From positions 61,280,325 to 61,344,324 of the forward strand of contig CM046005.1 of the NCBI GenBank assembly GCA_025175895.1: DNA of 64,000 nt. Direction: 5' to 3'. Both the position numbers and the translations under genes were made by a program. This document shows, piece by piece, positions 10,691 to 22,585 of this stretch. How positions within the stretch are numbered: position 1 is the stretch's first letter; each line of letters opens with the position of its first letter. The notes under the pieces are model-generated. The model searched no databases, was not told the DNA's origin, and saw only the letters and a program-made list of their open reading frames with translations. The stretch is from Wurfbainia villosa (taxonomy: Eukaryota; Streptophyta; Magnoliopsida; Zingiberales; Zingiberaceae).

Positions 10691-11118
10691 ATGTGAGCAA
10701 AACATATAGGGTTTTAGGAGTAGTTTTTACTCACATCTTGTAACATTTCATGTTAGTTTCATGCATATGTTACTCTATTTTGGACACATTTCCTATTTTC
10801 TGGTTTGGAGGTCTGCTCGTTGGACTTTTGTGTGCAGGTTAGCATTTCGCGTTAAAAAGATGCACTTTCGGAGCAAAAGAAGGACATTTCGCAGCTAGAT
10901 GCAGAGTGGGACACGACCAGGGCGTGTGGATTCACACGGTCGTGCCCAATGGGCGAGATTAGCACCCCAGGGCCACACATAGTCTGGCCATGTTGAAACA
11001 CACGACCGTGTGGTGGCCCGCCAGATTTGTGCGACTAGGGCTTTTTTTGGATTTTGCAGCGGTCCGAGGCGATGTCTATATAAGGATAGCTCCACCCAAA
11101 CTCTAGAGGAGAGGCACG
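10691..11118 (+). repeat. Probable Ty3/gypsy LTR fragment
   Basis: About 430 bases resemble neither C1, C2 nor S. They carry complementary motifs CACACGGTCGTG (near 10935) and CACGACCGTGTG (near 11002), a kind of motif common in plant Ty3 LTRs, and a TATA-like CTATATAAGG near 11073. A TGTGAG/CTCACA pair sits at 10692-10737. Family and strand are inference. Confidence 0.35.
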
Positions 11119-11378
11119 ATGGCTAGGATGGTTATAAGTGTAGATCTCTCCGAGAGCTTCGTTTTGGTAGGTAGACCGTGTCGTGGGTCAACTTATACGA
11201 AAAGTTATGCCCGTTTGACCGTCGGCTCCAAAAGCGAATACTTGCAAAAACAAAACCAAACGAAGAGTACCAAGACTTCGTCTTGGATTAGTAGTGCGGG
11301 AGAAAAATTTAAACGAATGAAGAACAAATCTATAAAAAAAATGTTAGATTGGTGGTTTCACCAAATCTAAGCGCCCCC
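11119..11378 (-). other. Leader fragment of a second Sirevirus-like copy
   Basis: Homologous to 52215-52531, the leader of S-b (shared AAAAGTTATGCC-like and TTGGATTAGTAGTGCGGGAG tracts). It lies beside the PBS at 11379-11392. It is therefore the 5' end of a further minus-strand S element whose 5' LTR is the same LTR that serves S-b as 3' LTR. Confidence 0.72.
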
Positions 11379-11392
11379 GGCTCTGATACCAA
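11379..11392 (-). other. Primer-binding site beside the left S-b LTR
   Basis: GGCTCTGATACCAA, the tRNA-iMet 3' end pattern, directly left of the LTR at 11394. An intact S-b alone would not have a PBS on this side. Confidence 0.85.
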
Positions 11393-11393
11393 T

Positions 11394-12715
11394 TGTTGGA
11401 TTGAGGCGGTTTGCTAGAGGGGGGGGGGTGAATAGCGAAACAAAAGCTTTTTGCGAAATCGTTCTTTGAAAGTCGAGTAGATAAATTGCAGCGGAAATAT
11501 AAACAATAAATAAAAGAGACAATTCTTTTTACTTTGTTCGTAGCCTTCGGCTACTACTCCAAGGCCCTAGTGGTCCTTGACCACGCACGGAGGGCAAAAC
11601 ACTAAACGAACTCCTCCTCGTTGGAGGTAGGAGTTAATCGATACAAGAACAAAAACTTGAGGTAGAGGGACACTCCCCCTCTCCTCATTATGATAGAAAA
11701 AGAGCTTCGAAAAAGTAAATGAACAACGAATAAATCTAAAATCGATGTACAAAAACTAAAAGAAAATTAAACCTAGCGTCGGAGAAGAAGAACTTCGTTG
11801 TCGGAGAGTTGTAGCTTTGCGGAGGCTCTTGGAAGCTTAGCATTGATGAAAAAACCCTAGGATTGACCCTCCTTTTATAGCCTTTGAGCCCCTTTTCGAG
11901 AGGAACCCTAGCCAATCACAATTGAGCACCAATCTCCTTGAAATGGGGTGATAAGCCTTGATTCCTCGAATCTGATCATTGACCATCAGTCGACTGATGG
12001 CCATCATCACGATCGATGGCAAGATCGCAAAGGCCGACCGCATAGCCGATCGATGACGGCAATGAGTCCTCCGTCCGGCAATGATCGATGCTTGCTGCAA
12101 GTCAAAGTTAGCTTAACAAAAACATAATTTCGACGGTCATCGACCATCCGATCTCGACCTAGACCATCTATAGGATGTCTTTGGTCGGATCTACGCTTAA
12201 GATCATCCCCGTAACGAGGATACGACCTCACTTACGCTCGCACACATGATCTTACCTCGATACTTACGTGTTGCTTTTGCTTCCGGCCTTCCACTCGATT
12301 CCTTCGGCTCCCTCCGAAGTCACTCGAGTGTCACTCAATGGTTTCTTACCATCCGATCTCGACCTAGACCTTCCATAGGAAGTCTTAGTCGAATCGCCGC
12401 CTACAGTCGTCCCCATATAGAGGACACGACCTTACCATCTCTCTTCGCACTCGTGCTTCCCTCTGGTCCTTTATGACCTATCGCTTTGCTTCTGGTCTTC
12501 CACCTGGGTTCTTCGTCTCCCACGAAGTTCCCTCGGTGTTGCCCGACCACTACGGTTTCCTGACTCAGGATTCTCCAGGTGTCGCTGACCTTCGTCTTAG
12601 CTTAACCATGTCCTGCACACTAAATTCAGATCATAAGATAACAATATGACCTTAACTTTGGATCTTTGTCATAATCCAAACCTAGGTTCGATTATCTAGT
12701 GGCCCAGCACCAACA
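11394..12715 (-). repeat. Left LTR of S-b (1322 bp)
   Basis: Begins TGTTGGATTGAGG and ends CAGCACCAACA. The right ~400 bases closely match the right LTR (53230-53631), while the rest is diverged. It has a PBS on its left and a PPT on its right, so it belongs to two tandem elements. A minus-strand TATA box (CTATAAAAGG) is at 11871-11880. CAGTCGACTG and GATCGATGG-type palindromes lie at 11985-12080. Confidence 0.88.
11871..11880 (-). promoter_or_regulatory. TATA box in left S-b LTR
   Basis: CTATAAAAGG on the minus strand, matching the position of the one at 52990-52999 in the partner LTR. Confidence 0.55.
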
Positions 12716-13821
12716 ATCCCCCTTTTTGATCTATGGCAAATCGACACAAATTTATGGGAAAAATTAAAGCATAAAACAAGAGTAAATTATAAACGTCCTT
12801 TCAAAAACTCCCCCTTGACCCTAGATGAGTTTTGAAAGAGATACTTTGAATTTTTAAAAAATTTAAATTTCTATTACTCCCCCTTAATTTTTGCTCTTCT
12901 CCCCCTTTTGTCATAAATAAAAAATTGTGTCAGGGTTTTTATATAAAATAGGGGTTTAAAAACAACATGTGTCTAGAAAAGATAAATAAACTATGAGCCC
13001 AAGCATGCGTCAAGCAGTAGTAAGATAAATTGGTTCGTGGTGTGTCCCTCTGCACCAACAATCTAAAGGTATATAATGTACCTCTTAGGGTTAGTTTGCT
13101 CTCCCCCTTAGTCAAATATATAAAGTATAAGAGATGTAGGGGGCGCTAAACTTTGGCCTAGAGAATTGTAAATATTCGTTAAGTATCATAGTTGAGAAAA
13201 TAGGTAACATTTTGAAAAAGTTATGTTAAGTGTATTTCAATTATCCTTAACATCTCACCCATTCTATGTGTCTCAGAATGTGTTCACCTTATATGTTTTG
13301 TGAGATGATTTGAACTTAATTAGAAAGTCAACCTTGGGTTAGATTTGGATTTAACCTTTAGATCATTAAGTAACTTTTCGAGAAACTGGCTTCCAGGTCG
13401 TGGCGAGGCACAGGGGCCTTCTTTGATCGGAACAACGACCACTTCCTTAGACAAAGCCAAATTCAAGAAAATATCACTTAAGTAACTTAGAGTTACTTCT
13501 TGGTCTAAGTAGTTTAGGATATGATGTGGTAGCTTCAGCTAGTTCCACTCGGTTAAGTGCACCAAGCTAGATACGCCTTATCTAGCTCGAATACACGAGA
13601 CTTTGTTTCCCTAACGTACTATCATCTCGTCGCATCCTGATACTATGTTGTTAAGAGTTGACTAAATATTTTCCCTATCTATCCATTCAAAAAAATAAAA
13701 TAAAATAACTAATCATGCAATGGTTTTGCTAAGGAAGCGGGTATACTATTTTAGTGTTAGCTCCCCTAGGACCATTGAACCAATATGGTCTATCCACAAA
13801 GTGAACATGATCCTGGGAAAT
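12716..13821 (-). other. Post-gag non-coding region and PPTs of S-b
   Basis: Read on the minus strand, polypurine tracts occur next to the LTR (AAAAAGGGGGAT at 12716-12727) and again near 12808, 12875, 12899 and 13099. This is the region that follows pol in related elements, yet here it follows gag directly. No gene is seen. Confidence 0.75.
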
Positions 13822-14614
13822 TCAATACTTATTAGTCCTTATATGTGAGTTCAATAAAACCTTTGGGACCCATGCTTGGACTCTTTGATGACTACGATTC
13901 ACAATAGACATGTAAGATCTATTCGTAGTCGTTGACCTAAATCTGAGTCCGGCTTTGTTGTACATGGCTCTTTGGGTTCCAAGTAGTTGGTTAAGATTCT
14001 TAGATACCAACGTGAACCTTTCCAACCTAGCCTCAACCTCTTGAACTCGGTCTTTCAAGAGAGAATTCTCCTCCTCATGTTTTTCAACTTGGGTTGTGTT
14101 TCCCTCTTGAACTTGATTAGTTGAAGAGGTTAGAGTAGCCTCTTGCTTGAGAGTTTCAACCTTCTCAAGTAACGACTCAACCCTAGACTCAGACTTAGTT
14201 AATTTCCTTGTAAGCATTTTAATTGTAAGGTAAAGTGTACTAATTACAGAGCGGCAAAACTTGACTTTCCCTTTTAGTCCAACTTTAAGTTTCCTCTCGA
14301 AGTAGTCTTCGTCGTCGTCGTCGGAGTTGTAGTTGGACTCAGATTCGGATTCTGACTTGGACTCCTCTGGTGTTGCCATGTAAGCTATGTTGACGCCTTC
14401 TTCTCCGTTGTCCCAATTTGCATGGAAGGCTTTCCTTACTCCATTTTTCATTGGCCACCTCCTTGACTTGAATTGCTCTTGGTTCTTGTTCTTCAATTGC
14501 CTTCTTTCTTGTCGAACTATTCTCCGCACCATGTTGACTATTACAGCCTCCTCTTCAGATTTGGATTCGGATTCATCCTCGGGTTTGGATCCATCTTCTT
14601 GCTCGGGAGGTGGC
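13822..14614 (-). pseudogene. gag of S-b, C-terminal part
   Basis: Continues the gag frame broken by C1-c at the GTGGC duplication (right part 51359-52052). It is acidic and serine-rich (SESESESNYNSDDDDE), followed by a predicted coiled coil with repeated Glu/Leu heptads and the conserved tail QRAMYNKAGL...AWVPK, as in the S-c Gag (QRAIYNKAGL...AWVPK). The zinc knuckle expected near KAFHANW has lost its cysteines. The frame stops at 13822 just after the WVPK motif, without entering protease. The Gag would form the virus-like particle. Confidence 0.85.
14610..14614. other. TSD of C1-c, left copy (GTGGC)
   Basis: GTGGC directly precedes the LTR start and is repeated at 51359-51363 just after the element. 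Confidence 0.93.
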
Positions 14615-15454
14615 TGAAGGGTTTTGCTTATCGAGTCCGTGAGGGGAAACTTCGCTTCCCACTTCACCTCGGGCGCTTATTCATGGCGATCCCATCGATG
14701 TCCCCAGATTAAAAAAAAAATAATCCTAGACAAAAGGGATTACCCAAACAACCAAGTCATCGTCGTGCTATTTGTTTAGAGAGGTCACTTGAACAAACTC
14801 GTTGTTCAAGCGACCAACCTCTATTCTACGAGTAGCCGCGGAATAGACGATGTACGGATCGGCGGTTTTTGTATTTATGTTCGGGATCCAAGTATTATTT
14901 AGCCACAAACAGAATTTATCATGCTCATAATTGGAAAAACAAATACAAGCAAGTAACAAAAGAGAATAGAGAATAGGTATACCTCTCGATCTTCTAATGT
15001 ATGACCTTCCTCCTTTCGAACGTCGTATGGGTGACGATCTATCAAAAGTTGAAGCTCCTAGATCACCAATCTTCCTTCCTTGCTCATTCCAAGAAAGAGG
15101 AAGAATAGAAACAAAGCTCTATTCCTTCTTTCAACCAACCAACAACCTCCAAGGAAGGAGCTTGCCTCCGCAAAGAAGGAGGAGAAGATTATTGTGGAAA
15201 TTGGCCAAGACACCAAGGGAAAGCCCTATATCTTGTTTCCACCACCTAAGGAGAAGGAGAAGAGGGTTTTTGGCCATTATCCAAATGCTCGAAAGGGCTG
15301 GAGAGGCACCAGCAGCTTGAGGAAGGAGAAGAAGGCAAGGAATTATTTCCTTATTAGGTGCCGCCCAAGCCCAAACCCTAGCTCCTATCTCTTGTCGCCA
15401 ACCTCCAAAACCCTAACTTCCCTTGATTGATCCTCCACGCCAACCCCTTGTCCT

Positions 15455-15464
15455 CCTTTTATAG
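15455..15464 (-). promoter_or_regulatory. TATA box in C1-c 3' LTR
   Basis: CTATAAAAGG on the minus strand, immediately downstream of the 26-bp repeats. Confidence 0.55.
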
Positions 15465-15488
15465 AGTTAGGAATAAGCCTCCTTTTAA

Positions 15489-15595
15489 TCTCCACCATTG
15501 GTTCTAGGGATTTAATCTTAACCGTCGGATCTAGAGATTTAATCTCAACCGTCGGATCTTAGAGATTTAATCTCTACCTTTGGATATAGAGTTTT
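15489..15595 (-). repeat. 26-bp U3 repeats, 4 copies (C1-c 3' LTR)
   Basis: Four diverged units of the CCGTCGGATCTAGAG type. The partner LTR has the same four at 22366-22475. Confidence 0.8.
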
Positions 15596-16525
15596 GTTTC
15601 TATCCATTAGATCTAAGCTTCATGAGGTGTTAATAGGCTACATTACGGACCATGAGGAGGAGTTGGATCTTAGCCACCCATGGATCAAGCCCACATAAAG
15701 TCCGATCCACTAATGATAATCCAATCCACTAAAGGATTATCATTGATCTACCTCACCAACCCCCATAAGATAATATGGGCTCCATATATTATATATTATT
15801 TGTATATTTTCTCTCCGTGTTTAAGATCTCGAATGTCCGTCGATCAATTAATTTACTGACCATTAATTAATCAACATCTAACTCCATGAGTAGTACCACT
15901 CAACCTTTTCATCATGTCGGACCAAGTCCACCTGTAGGGTTTACATGATGAACCTTATGAGCTCCTAAAGGGGACATCATCATCCTAATATATAGGACAC
16001 AGTTTCCTCCTATAATCAACGACACACCATATAACTAATATCATTTCCCAATTTACCGAGCCTATCGATTTAACCTATAAATCTCGCCCATTGGTAAATC
16101 AAAGATATGAATACTAAGTATATGTGCCCGTTATTATATCGGGATTAAGAGCATGTACAAAATAATATCTGAGGTCCGATTCGATTATGTAGTCAGCAAT
16201 AAATCGAATCACATCTAAGTCGGTCTTACTCAATACACACAAAGTGAACTAGTGTGATTCTATGGTCAAGACAAGTCAATACCAAATCACACTACAACCA
16301 TTCCGATGGTTTGTCTAAAGTCATCTCGGTTGTGAGCCTTTACTTATACTTTACAAGGAGCCGATAACATGATCTCCCGTGTGACACCACACACCCTGTT
16401 ATCTATAATGTAATGTATTAGACAATATTGCATAACCATAAAAATGCAAACAATGATCATGTGATTCTTATTTCAAAATAAAGATGTTCATACAAAAGAT
16501 AGACTTTTCAGTATACATCCCTACA

Positions 16526-16537
16526 ATCTCCCACTTA
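16526..16537 (-). other. Polypurine tract of C1-c
   Basis: Minus strand TAAGTGGGAGAT directly before the 3' LTR. The same tract is at 24605-24616 (C1-d) and 56621-56632 (C1-e). Confidence 0.82.
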
Positions 16538-16558
16538 TACTAAAAGACTATGCTGTCC

Positions 16559-19500
16559 TCAAACTGTCATACATCTGCTCCCCATTCCCTCCACATGTCT
16601 ATCAAAAGCACTCGCCGGAAGGGCCTTAGTTAAAGGATCTGTCAGGTTATCCTCTGATGCAATCTTTGCCACAATAACTTCTCCTCTCTTTATGATTTCA
16701 CATATCAGGTGGCACTTGCGCTCTATGTGTTTACTAGCCTTATGGGCTCGTGGTTCCTTCGAGTTTGCAACTGCACCTCTATTATCACAATAAATTGTGA
16801 TAGTTCTGGGCAAACCAGAAATTACATCCAAGTCCATCAGGAAGTTCCTGAGCCAGACAGCTTCTTTGGCTGCCTCAGAGGCTTCCATGGTGGAGTCCGC
16901 CATGCATTTCTGCTTGACACTCCTCCATACAATGACTCCACCTCCCAAAGTAAACACAAAACCTGAGGTAGACTTACTGTTATCCCTATCAGATTGGAAG
17001 TCGAAATCCGTGTAACCCACAGGGAGTAATTGGTCTGCCCGGTAAATCAGCATATAATCCCTAGTCCTTCCCAGGTACTTCAATATATGCTTTACCGCAG
17101 TCCAATGTCCCTGCCCTGGATTACTCTGATATCTACTGACCATGCTGACGACATAGCAGATATCTGGTCTCGTACATAGCATTGCATACATGAGGCTTCC
17201 TACTGCCGAAGCATAAGGAACCACCTTCATCTCCTCTATCTCCTCAGATGATCTAGGACACATCTCCTTCGATAAAGGAACTCCATGCCTGAAAGGTAGA
17301 AAACCCTACTTGGAGTTATGAATGCTAAAACGATCCATAATCGTGACTATGTATGATGCTTGGGATAAGCACAACATCCTTTTCCTGTGATCCCTTATAA
17401 CCTTGATCCCAAGGATGTGTCCCACCTCTCCCAAGTCCTTCATATCAAACTGTTTGGACAACCATACCCTTACGTTCGATAACACCTTGATATTGTTACC
17501 AATCAATAAAATGTCATCTATGTATATTACAAGAAATACCACTACATTTCTGTCACATCTCTTGTATACAAAAGACTCATCCGGACTTTGAATAAATCCA
17601 TAAGACTGGATTACCTCATCAAAGCGGATGTTCCAAGACCTCGAAGCTTACTTCAATCCATAAATGGACCGATTAAGCTTACATACAAGATTCTCTTTGC
17701 CCTTAGCAATGAATCCCTCTGGTTGCTTCATATAGATGTTTTCCTCAAGACTTTCATTAAGAAAAGCTGTCTTGACATCCATCTGCCACACCTCATAATC
17801 CATATGAGCTGCTATGCATAAGAGAATCCGGATAGACTTAAGCATGGCTACCGGCAAAAAGGTCTCCTCATAATCGATACCCTCTTTCTGAGTATACCCC
17901 TTTGCAACAAGCCTCGCTTTGAAGGTCTCAACCTTCCCATCTATTCCTCTCTTTCTTTTGTAGATCCACTTGCATCCAATGGTTTTTACACCATCGGGTG
18001 GGTCTACTAGCTCCCAGACATGATTTGAATCCATAGATTCAATCTCAGCATTCATTGCACTTTGCCAAGATACTACATCTTTATCAGGGATCAAGTTCAT
18101 GTTTGCCAGGGACCAAATCAGAAGATTCTTCTAAGAACATGAATCTATCAGGCTGTCTCACAACCCTCCCACTACGACGAGGTATCACCTGTGTATCCTG
18201 TGTGACACGCGGTGTAGTGACATGTAGTATATCCTCTTGTACCGGTGGTACTAAAGAAGTGACTTCCCCTTTTAATTCCACCAGAACAATTTTACTCTTG
18301 GGCTTGTGGCTCATCACATAGTCTTCCTCTAGAAATCTGACATTCGTGCTAATGATCACCCTCTGATCTCTAGGACTATAAAACAAACCACCCTTCGTTC
18401 CTCTAGGATACCCAACGAACATGCGTACTTCTGTACGAGGTTCCAACTTACCAGCATCTACCTTCAACACATGTGCTGGACTCCCCCATATCCGAATATG
18501 TCTTAGACTAGGCATTCGCCCAGACCATAATTCTGTGGGAGTAGAAGGCACTAATTTAGATGGAACTAAGTTCAGAATGTACACCGTCGTATCTAGAGCA
18601 TATCCCAAGAACGAATCTAGCAACTCAGAATAACTCATCATCGATCTAACCATCTCCATAAGAGTCCTTTTCCTTCGCTCTGCTACACCGTTCTGCTGGG
18701 GTGTGCCAGGTGCAGTCAATTGGGATTGAATCCCAGCCTCTGATAAGTAGTTTCTAAACTCTCCCAAGAGGTACTCCCCACCACGATCAGATCGTAGTGT
18801 CTTGATACTTTTACCTTGACGTTTCTCCACATCAACCTTGAATTCTTTGAACTTGTCAAAGCATTCAGACTTGCGACGCATCAGGTAAATGTATCCATAT
18901 CTTGAATAATCGTCTATAAAAGAGACGAAATACTCAAAACCACCTCTAGCCTGGATAGACATAGGACCACACAAATCAGAATGAATCAATTCTAACACAT
19001 CTTTGACTCTATACCCCTTGGCCTTAAAACGCCTCTTGGTCATCTTACCTTCCAAGAAGGATTCGCAGGTTGGGAGATCCTCCACCACTAATGAACCCAA
19101 AGGTCCATCAGCTATCAACCTTTGAATTCTGCTTAGGTTAATGTGACCAAGCCTAAGATGCCAAAGATATGTTTGGTTCATCTTCAAAGGTTCTTTTCTC
19201 TTATTGGAATTAATAGATGAGTTATTAATTTCAATATGCATCATGGGAGCTTTTGGTTCAAGTGTGTACAAAGTTTCTATCAATGTACCCGAACAGATAA
19301 TGTCCATATTCCTTCTTATAACAACTCTGTCATTAAAAGAAATAGAATATCCATCCATAAACAATTTAGAAATCGAAATTAAATTCTTTCTAAATAAGGG
19401 TACATAAAGGCAATTCTTAAGAACCAAAAGTTTATTTTTCTTAAAAGATAAATGAACATCTCCCACTGCAACAACCTCCACCTTCGTGGCATCGCCCAAG

Positions 19501-20438
19501 TACACGGTAATCTCCCCCTCAGCCAGTCGTCTGGTTTCCTGGAACCCCTGTAAAGTATTACAGACATGATCAGTGGCTCCCGTATCTACACACTAGGTCC
19601 TGGTAGATAACACCGCTAAACATGTTTCAACGACTAGACCAAAAGATATACCTTTGTTCTTGCGGTTGGGGCAGTCCTTCTTCCAGTGTCCAGTCTGCTT
19701 ACAAGTGAAGCACTTGCCTTTTGGATTCTTCACTCCTCCCTGAGTACCTCCCACAGCCTTTGCCCAAGTTTGTTTCTTCTTCTTCTTGCCTTTTGGCTTA
19801 GAAGTAGAAACCTTTTGGGTCACCATGGCATGTGCCTGAGCACTCTGACGAAATAGCCCCTCTGTCGCCTAGAGTTCTGTCAGAAGTTCCGCCAATGAAT
19901 ACAACCTCTTGTTCATGTTGTAGTTCAGGCAAAACTGCTCAAAACTCCTAGGTAGAGACTGGAGAATGATATCGACCTGGGTTTCCCTATCGATCTCAGC
20001 TCCGAGGACTTCCAACTCATTCAAATGAGCCATCATCTTGAGAACATGATCCCTCATGGGTGTTCCCTCGATCATGGTGGTCGTCATCAAGTTTCTCATG
20101 GCTTCTTGCCTCGCAGCCCGATTCTGGTGTTCGAAAAGCTCTTTGAGATTGAGCATCATGTCATAAGTTGTGGGCATGGCTTGATGCTGATGTTGTAGTA
20201 CATTTGACATATATGCCAAAATGTAACACCGCGCCATCTCATCGGCCTTTACCCACTTCTTATAACTCTCTCTCCTTTCTCCAGAATCTTCTGCAGGCTT
20301 AGGAGGGCACTCTTCGAGGAGTACTTATTTGTATTCCTCAGCAGTCAAGACAATGTCTAGATTCCTCTTCCAATCAACATAGTTGGGTCCAGTAAGTTTG
20401 TTCTCTTTCAATATCACAACAAGTGAGTTGAAAGTCAT
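16559..20438 (-). pseudogene. gag-pol of C1-c, full length but broken
   Basis: The start is the ATG at 20438. Order: UBN2-type Gag (about 19869-20438), zinc knuckle with intact CxxCxxxxHxxxxC (about 19660-19740), protease D-T-G (about 19570), integrase (about 18500-19130, HSDLCGP, RSDRGGEY and ERRKRT glutamate present), RT (YIDD near 17500 in place of the usual YVDD, MDVKTAFLN near 17770) and RNase H (16559-17050). Mostly one frame, with stop codons near 17306 (TAG), 17648 (TAA), 19593 (TAG), 19869 (TAG) and 20328 (TAA), and a frame change near 18090. A 15-base deletion near 16880 removes five residues after the RNase H catalytic Glu. It cannot make an intact polyprotein. Confidence 0.93.
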
Positions 20439-21476
20439 TTTGAAAGAAAACCTAAGAATCACATAAATAAAAAAAATAGATTTCAAAAAATTATTGATAC
20501 CTCAAACAATAAAATTTTAAAATCAACCAACACCTCAAAACACTGAGAATATCGTATGCCACTATAGTGTGGACGTATACGAATTCTATATTTGTAAGAG
20601 GAGATTTTACCCATTAATTTTACTATCTTGTCAACCTAACCTTTTGACAAGTAAAATTAATAGTTGGTTCCTCTTTGGCCCTACAAATAAAAGCAGTGAC
20701 TCCGATGGAGAGGATACTTATATTTGTATCTAAGTGTTCACCATTACTCGGTACCATGGAAATTATCTCGGGTTATGTGCCTTCCGATGGGGAAGTGCAC
20801 ACACTCCTTAATAATTTCCTATAACCATATTTGACCTTGTTATGTGCAAACAAACCCATCCGATGGGGAGGAAGGCACTCAGAGCCGATGCGCAAGTTTG
20901 TTTGCATCACTTGTCAAATCTTAATGGAGGCCGTGGGAATTTATAAAAATTTCTCTCTCCCACTTAGTAATTTGAAATTGAGGAATTTTCCTAGCCTACG
21001 ACATACATATCAAACAAAAAGAAATAAATATGAAAAATAAATTATTTTCCAACTATTATGGCTCTTGTCTTCAATATGTCTCCCGTCGCAACACCTTCTC
21101 GTCCGCTCCTCCTACACCATGTACAAGCCATCTGGAGATCCGAGCCGAGACTGTAACCAATTTTAATTTACATCAATCGATCATATACTCCATGAGGGAG
21201 TGTACATGAAATCTAGATCAAAAGTAAACTAAAATAAAGAGTGGATAAACAATGTCGTATCTAATTTACAAAAAATTAAATACTAGCCTCGTCAACCCCG
21301 AGGATTCAACAAAATATACACATACAATCACATACACACATATGGCCATAATAGTCGGATCTTATTCCTGCAACCAAAGAGTTAAACTATGCATATCCTA
21401 CTATTATCCGACACATATAATATATGAAAAGTGCATAAAAATTAACCGAATCCTAAACACACAAAACCGGAAACCT
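20439..21476 (-). other. 5' non-coding leader of C1-c
   Basis: About 1.04 kb collinear with the other C1 leaders, with CCGATGGGGA-type motifs near 20703, 20785 and 20857. No gene is seen. Confidence 0.7.
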
Positions 21477-21490
21477 TGGCTTTGATACCA
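21477..21490 (-). other. Primer-binding site, tRNA-iMet type (C1-c)
   Basis: TGGCTTTGATACCA, one mismatch from the tRNA-iMet 3' end. Two bases separate it from the LTR. Confidence 0.88.
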
Positions 21491-21492
21491 AT

Positions 21493-22585
21493 TGAAGGGT
21501 TTTGCTTATCGAGTCCGTGAGGGGAAACTTCGCTTCTCACTTCACCTCGGTTACTTGTTCATGGCGATCCCATCGATGTCCCCCGATTAAAAAAATTTAA
21601 TCCTAGACAAAAGGGATTGCCCAAACAACCAAATAATCGTCGTGCTATTTGTTTAGAGAGGTCACTTGAACAAACTCGTTGTTCAAGTGACCAACCTCTA
21701 TTCTACGAGTAGCCGCGGAATAGACGATGTACGGATCGCCGGTTTTTGTATTTATGTTCGGGATCTAACTAATATTTAGCCACAAACAGAATTTATCATG
21801 CTCATAATTGGAAAAACAAATACAAGCAAGTAACAAAAGAGAATAGAGAATAGGTATACCTCTCGATCTTCTAATGTATGACCTTCCTCCTTTCGAACGT
21901 CGTGTGGGTGACGATCTACCAAAAGTTGAAGCTCCTAGATCGCCAATTTTCCTTCCTTGCTCGTTCCGAGCAAGAGGAAGAAGAGAAACAAAGCTCTATT
22001 CCTTCTTTCAACCAACCAACAACCTTCAAGGAAGGAGCTTGCCTCCGGCCAAGAAGGAGGAGGAGATTATGGTGGAAACCGGCCAAGACACCAAGGGAAA
22101 GCCTTATATCTTGTTTCCACCACCTAAGGAGAAGGAGAAGAGGGTCTTTGGCCACCAGCCAATGGCTAGAAAAGGCTGGAGAGGCACCAGCAACTTGAGG
22201 AAGGAGACGAAGGCAAGGAATTCTTTCCTTATTAGGTGACGCCAAAGCCCAAACCCTAGCTCCTATCTCTTGCCGCCAACTTCCAAAACCCTAACTTCCA
22301 TTGATTGATCCTCCACGCCAACCCCTTGTCCTCCTTTTATAGAGTTAGGGATAAGCCTCCTTTTAATCTCCACCATTGGTTCTAGGGATTTAATCTCAAC
22401 CGCCGGATCTAGAGATTTAATCTCAACCGTCGGATCTTAGAGATTTAATCTCTACCTTTGGATCTAGAGTTTTGTTTCTATCCATTGGATCTAAGCTTCA
22501 TGAGGTGTTAGTAGGCTACATTAGGGACCATGAGGAGGAGTTGGATCTTGGCCACCCATGGATCAAGCCCACATAAAGTCCGATC
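21493..22585 (-). repeat. 5' LTR of C1-c, left piece
   Basis: Starts TGAAGGGTTTTGC and is identical in layout to 14615 onward, with a TATA at 22333-22342 and four 26-bp units at 22366-22475. It is cut at 22585, where C1-d begins, and resumes at 50543. Confidence 0.94.
22581..22585. other. TSD of C1-d, left copy (CGATC)
   Basis: CGATC before the C1-d LTR, repeated at 50543-50547. The uninterrupted sister LTR near 15711 reads CGATCCACTAATG, confirming the insertion point. Confidence 0.95.

Larger units (their letters stand above)
14615..16525 (-). repeat. 3' LTR of C1-c (1911 bp)
   Basis: Starts TGAAGGG and ends CATCCCTACA, next to the PPT at 16526. Collinear with the split partner (21493-22585 plus 50548-51358, about 1904 bp) with scattered mismatches, a few per cent by eye. 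It has four 26-bp repeat units at 15489-15595 and a minus-strand TATA at 15455-15464. Short reading frames inside are not evidence of genes. Confidence 0.94.

Noticed and set aside
13822..14667. Acidic coiled-coil protein that could pass for a host gene
   Set aside because: Its tail matches the S-c Gag tail and its start joins the gag half at 51359-52052 through the GTGGC duplication. The first residues up to 14667 are LTR sequence.
15080..15430. Overlapping plus-strand frames of 107 and 116 codons in a C1 LTR, with relatives at 21874-22239
   Set aside because: They are antisense to the element, differ in frame and length between the LTRs, and consist of low-complexity R/U5 sequence.
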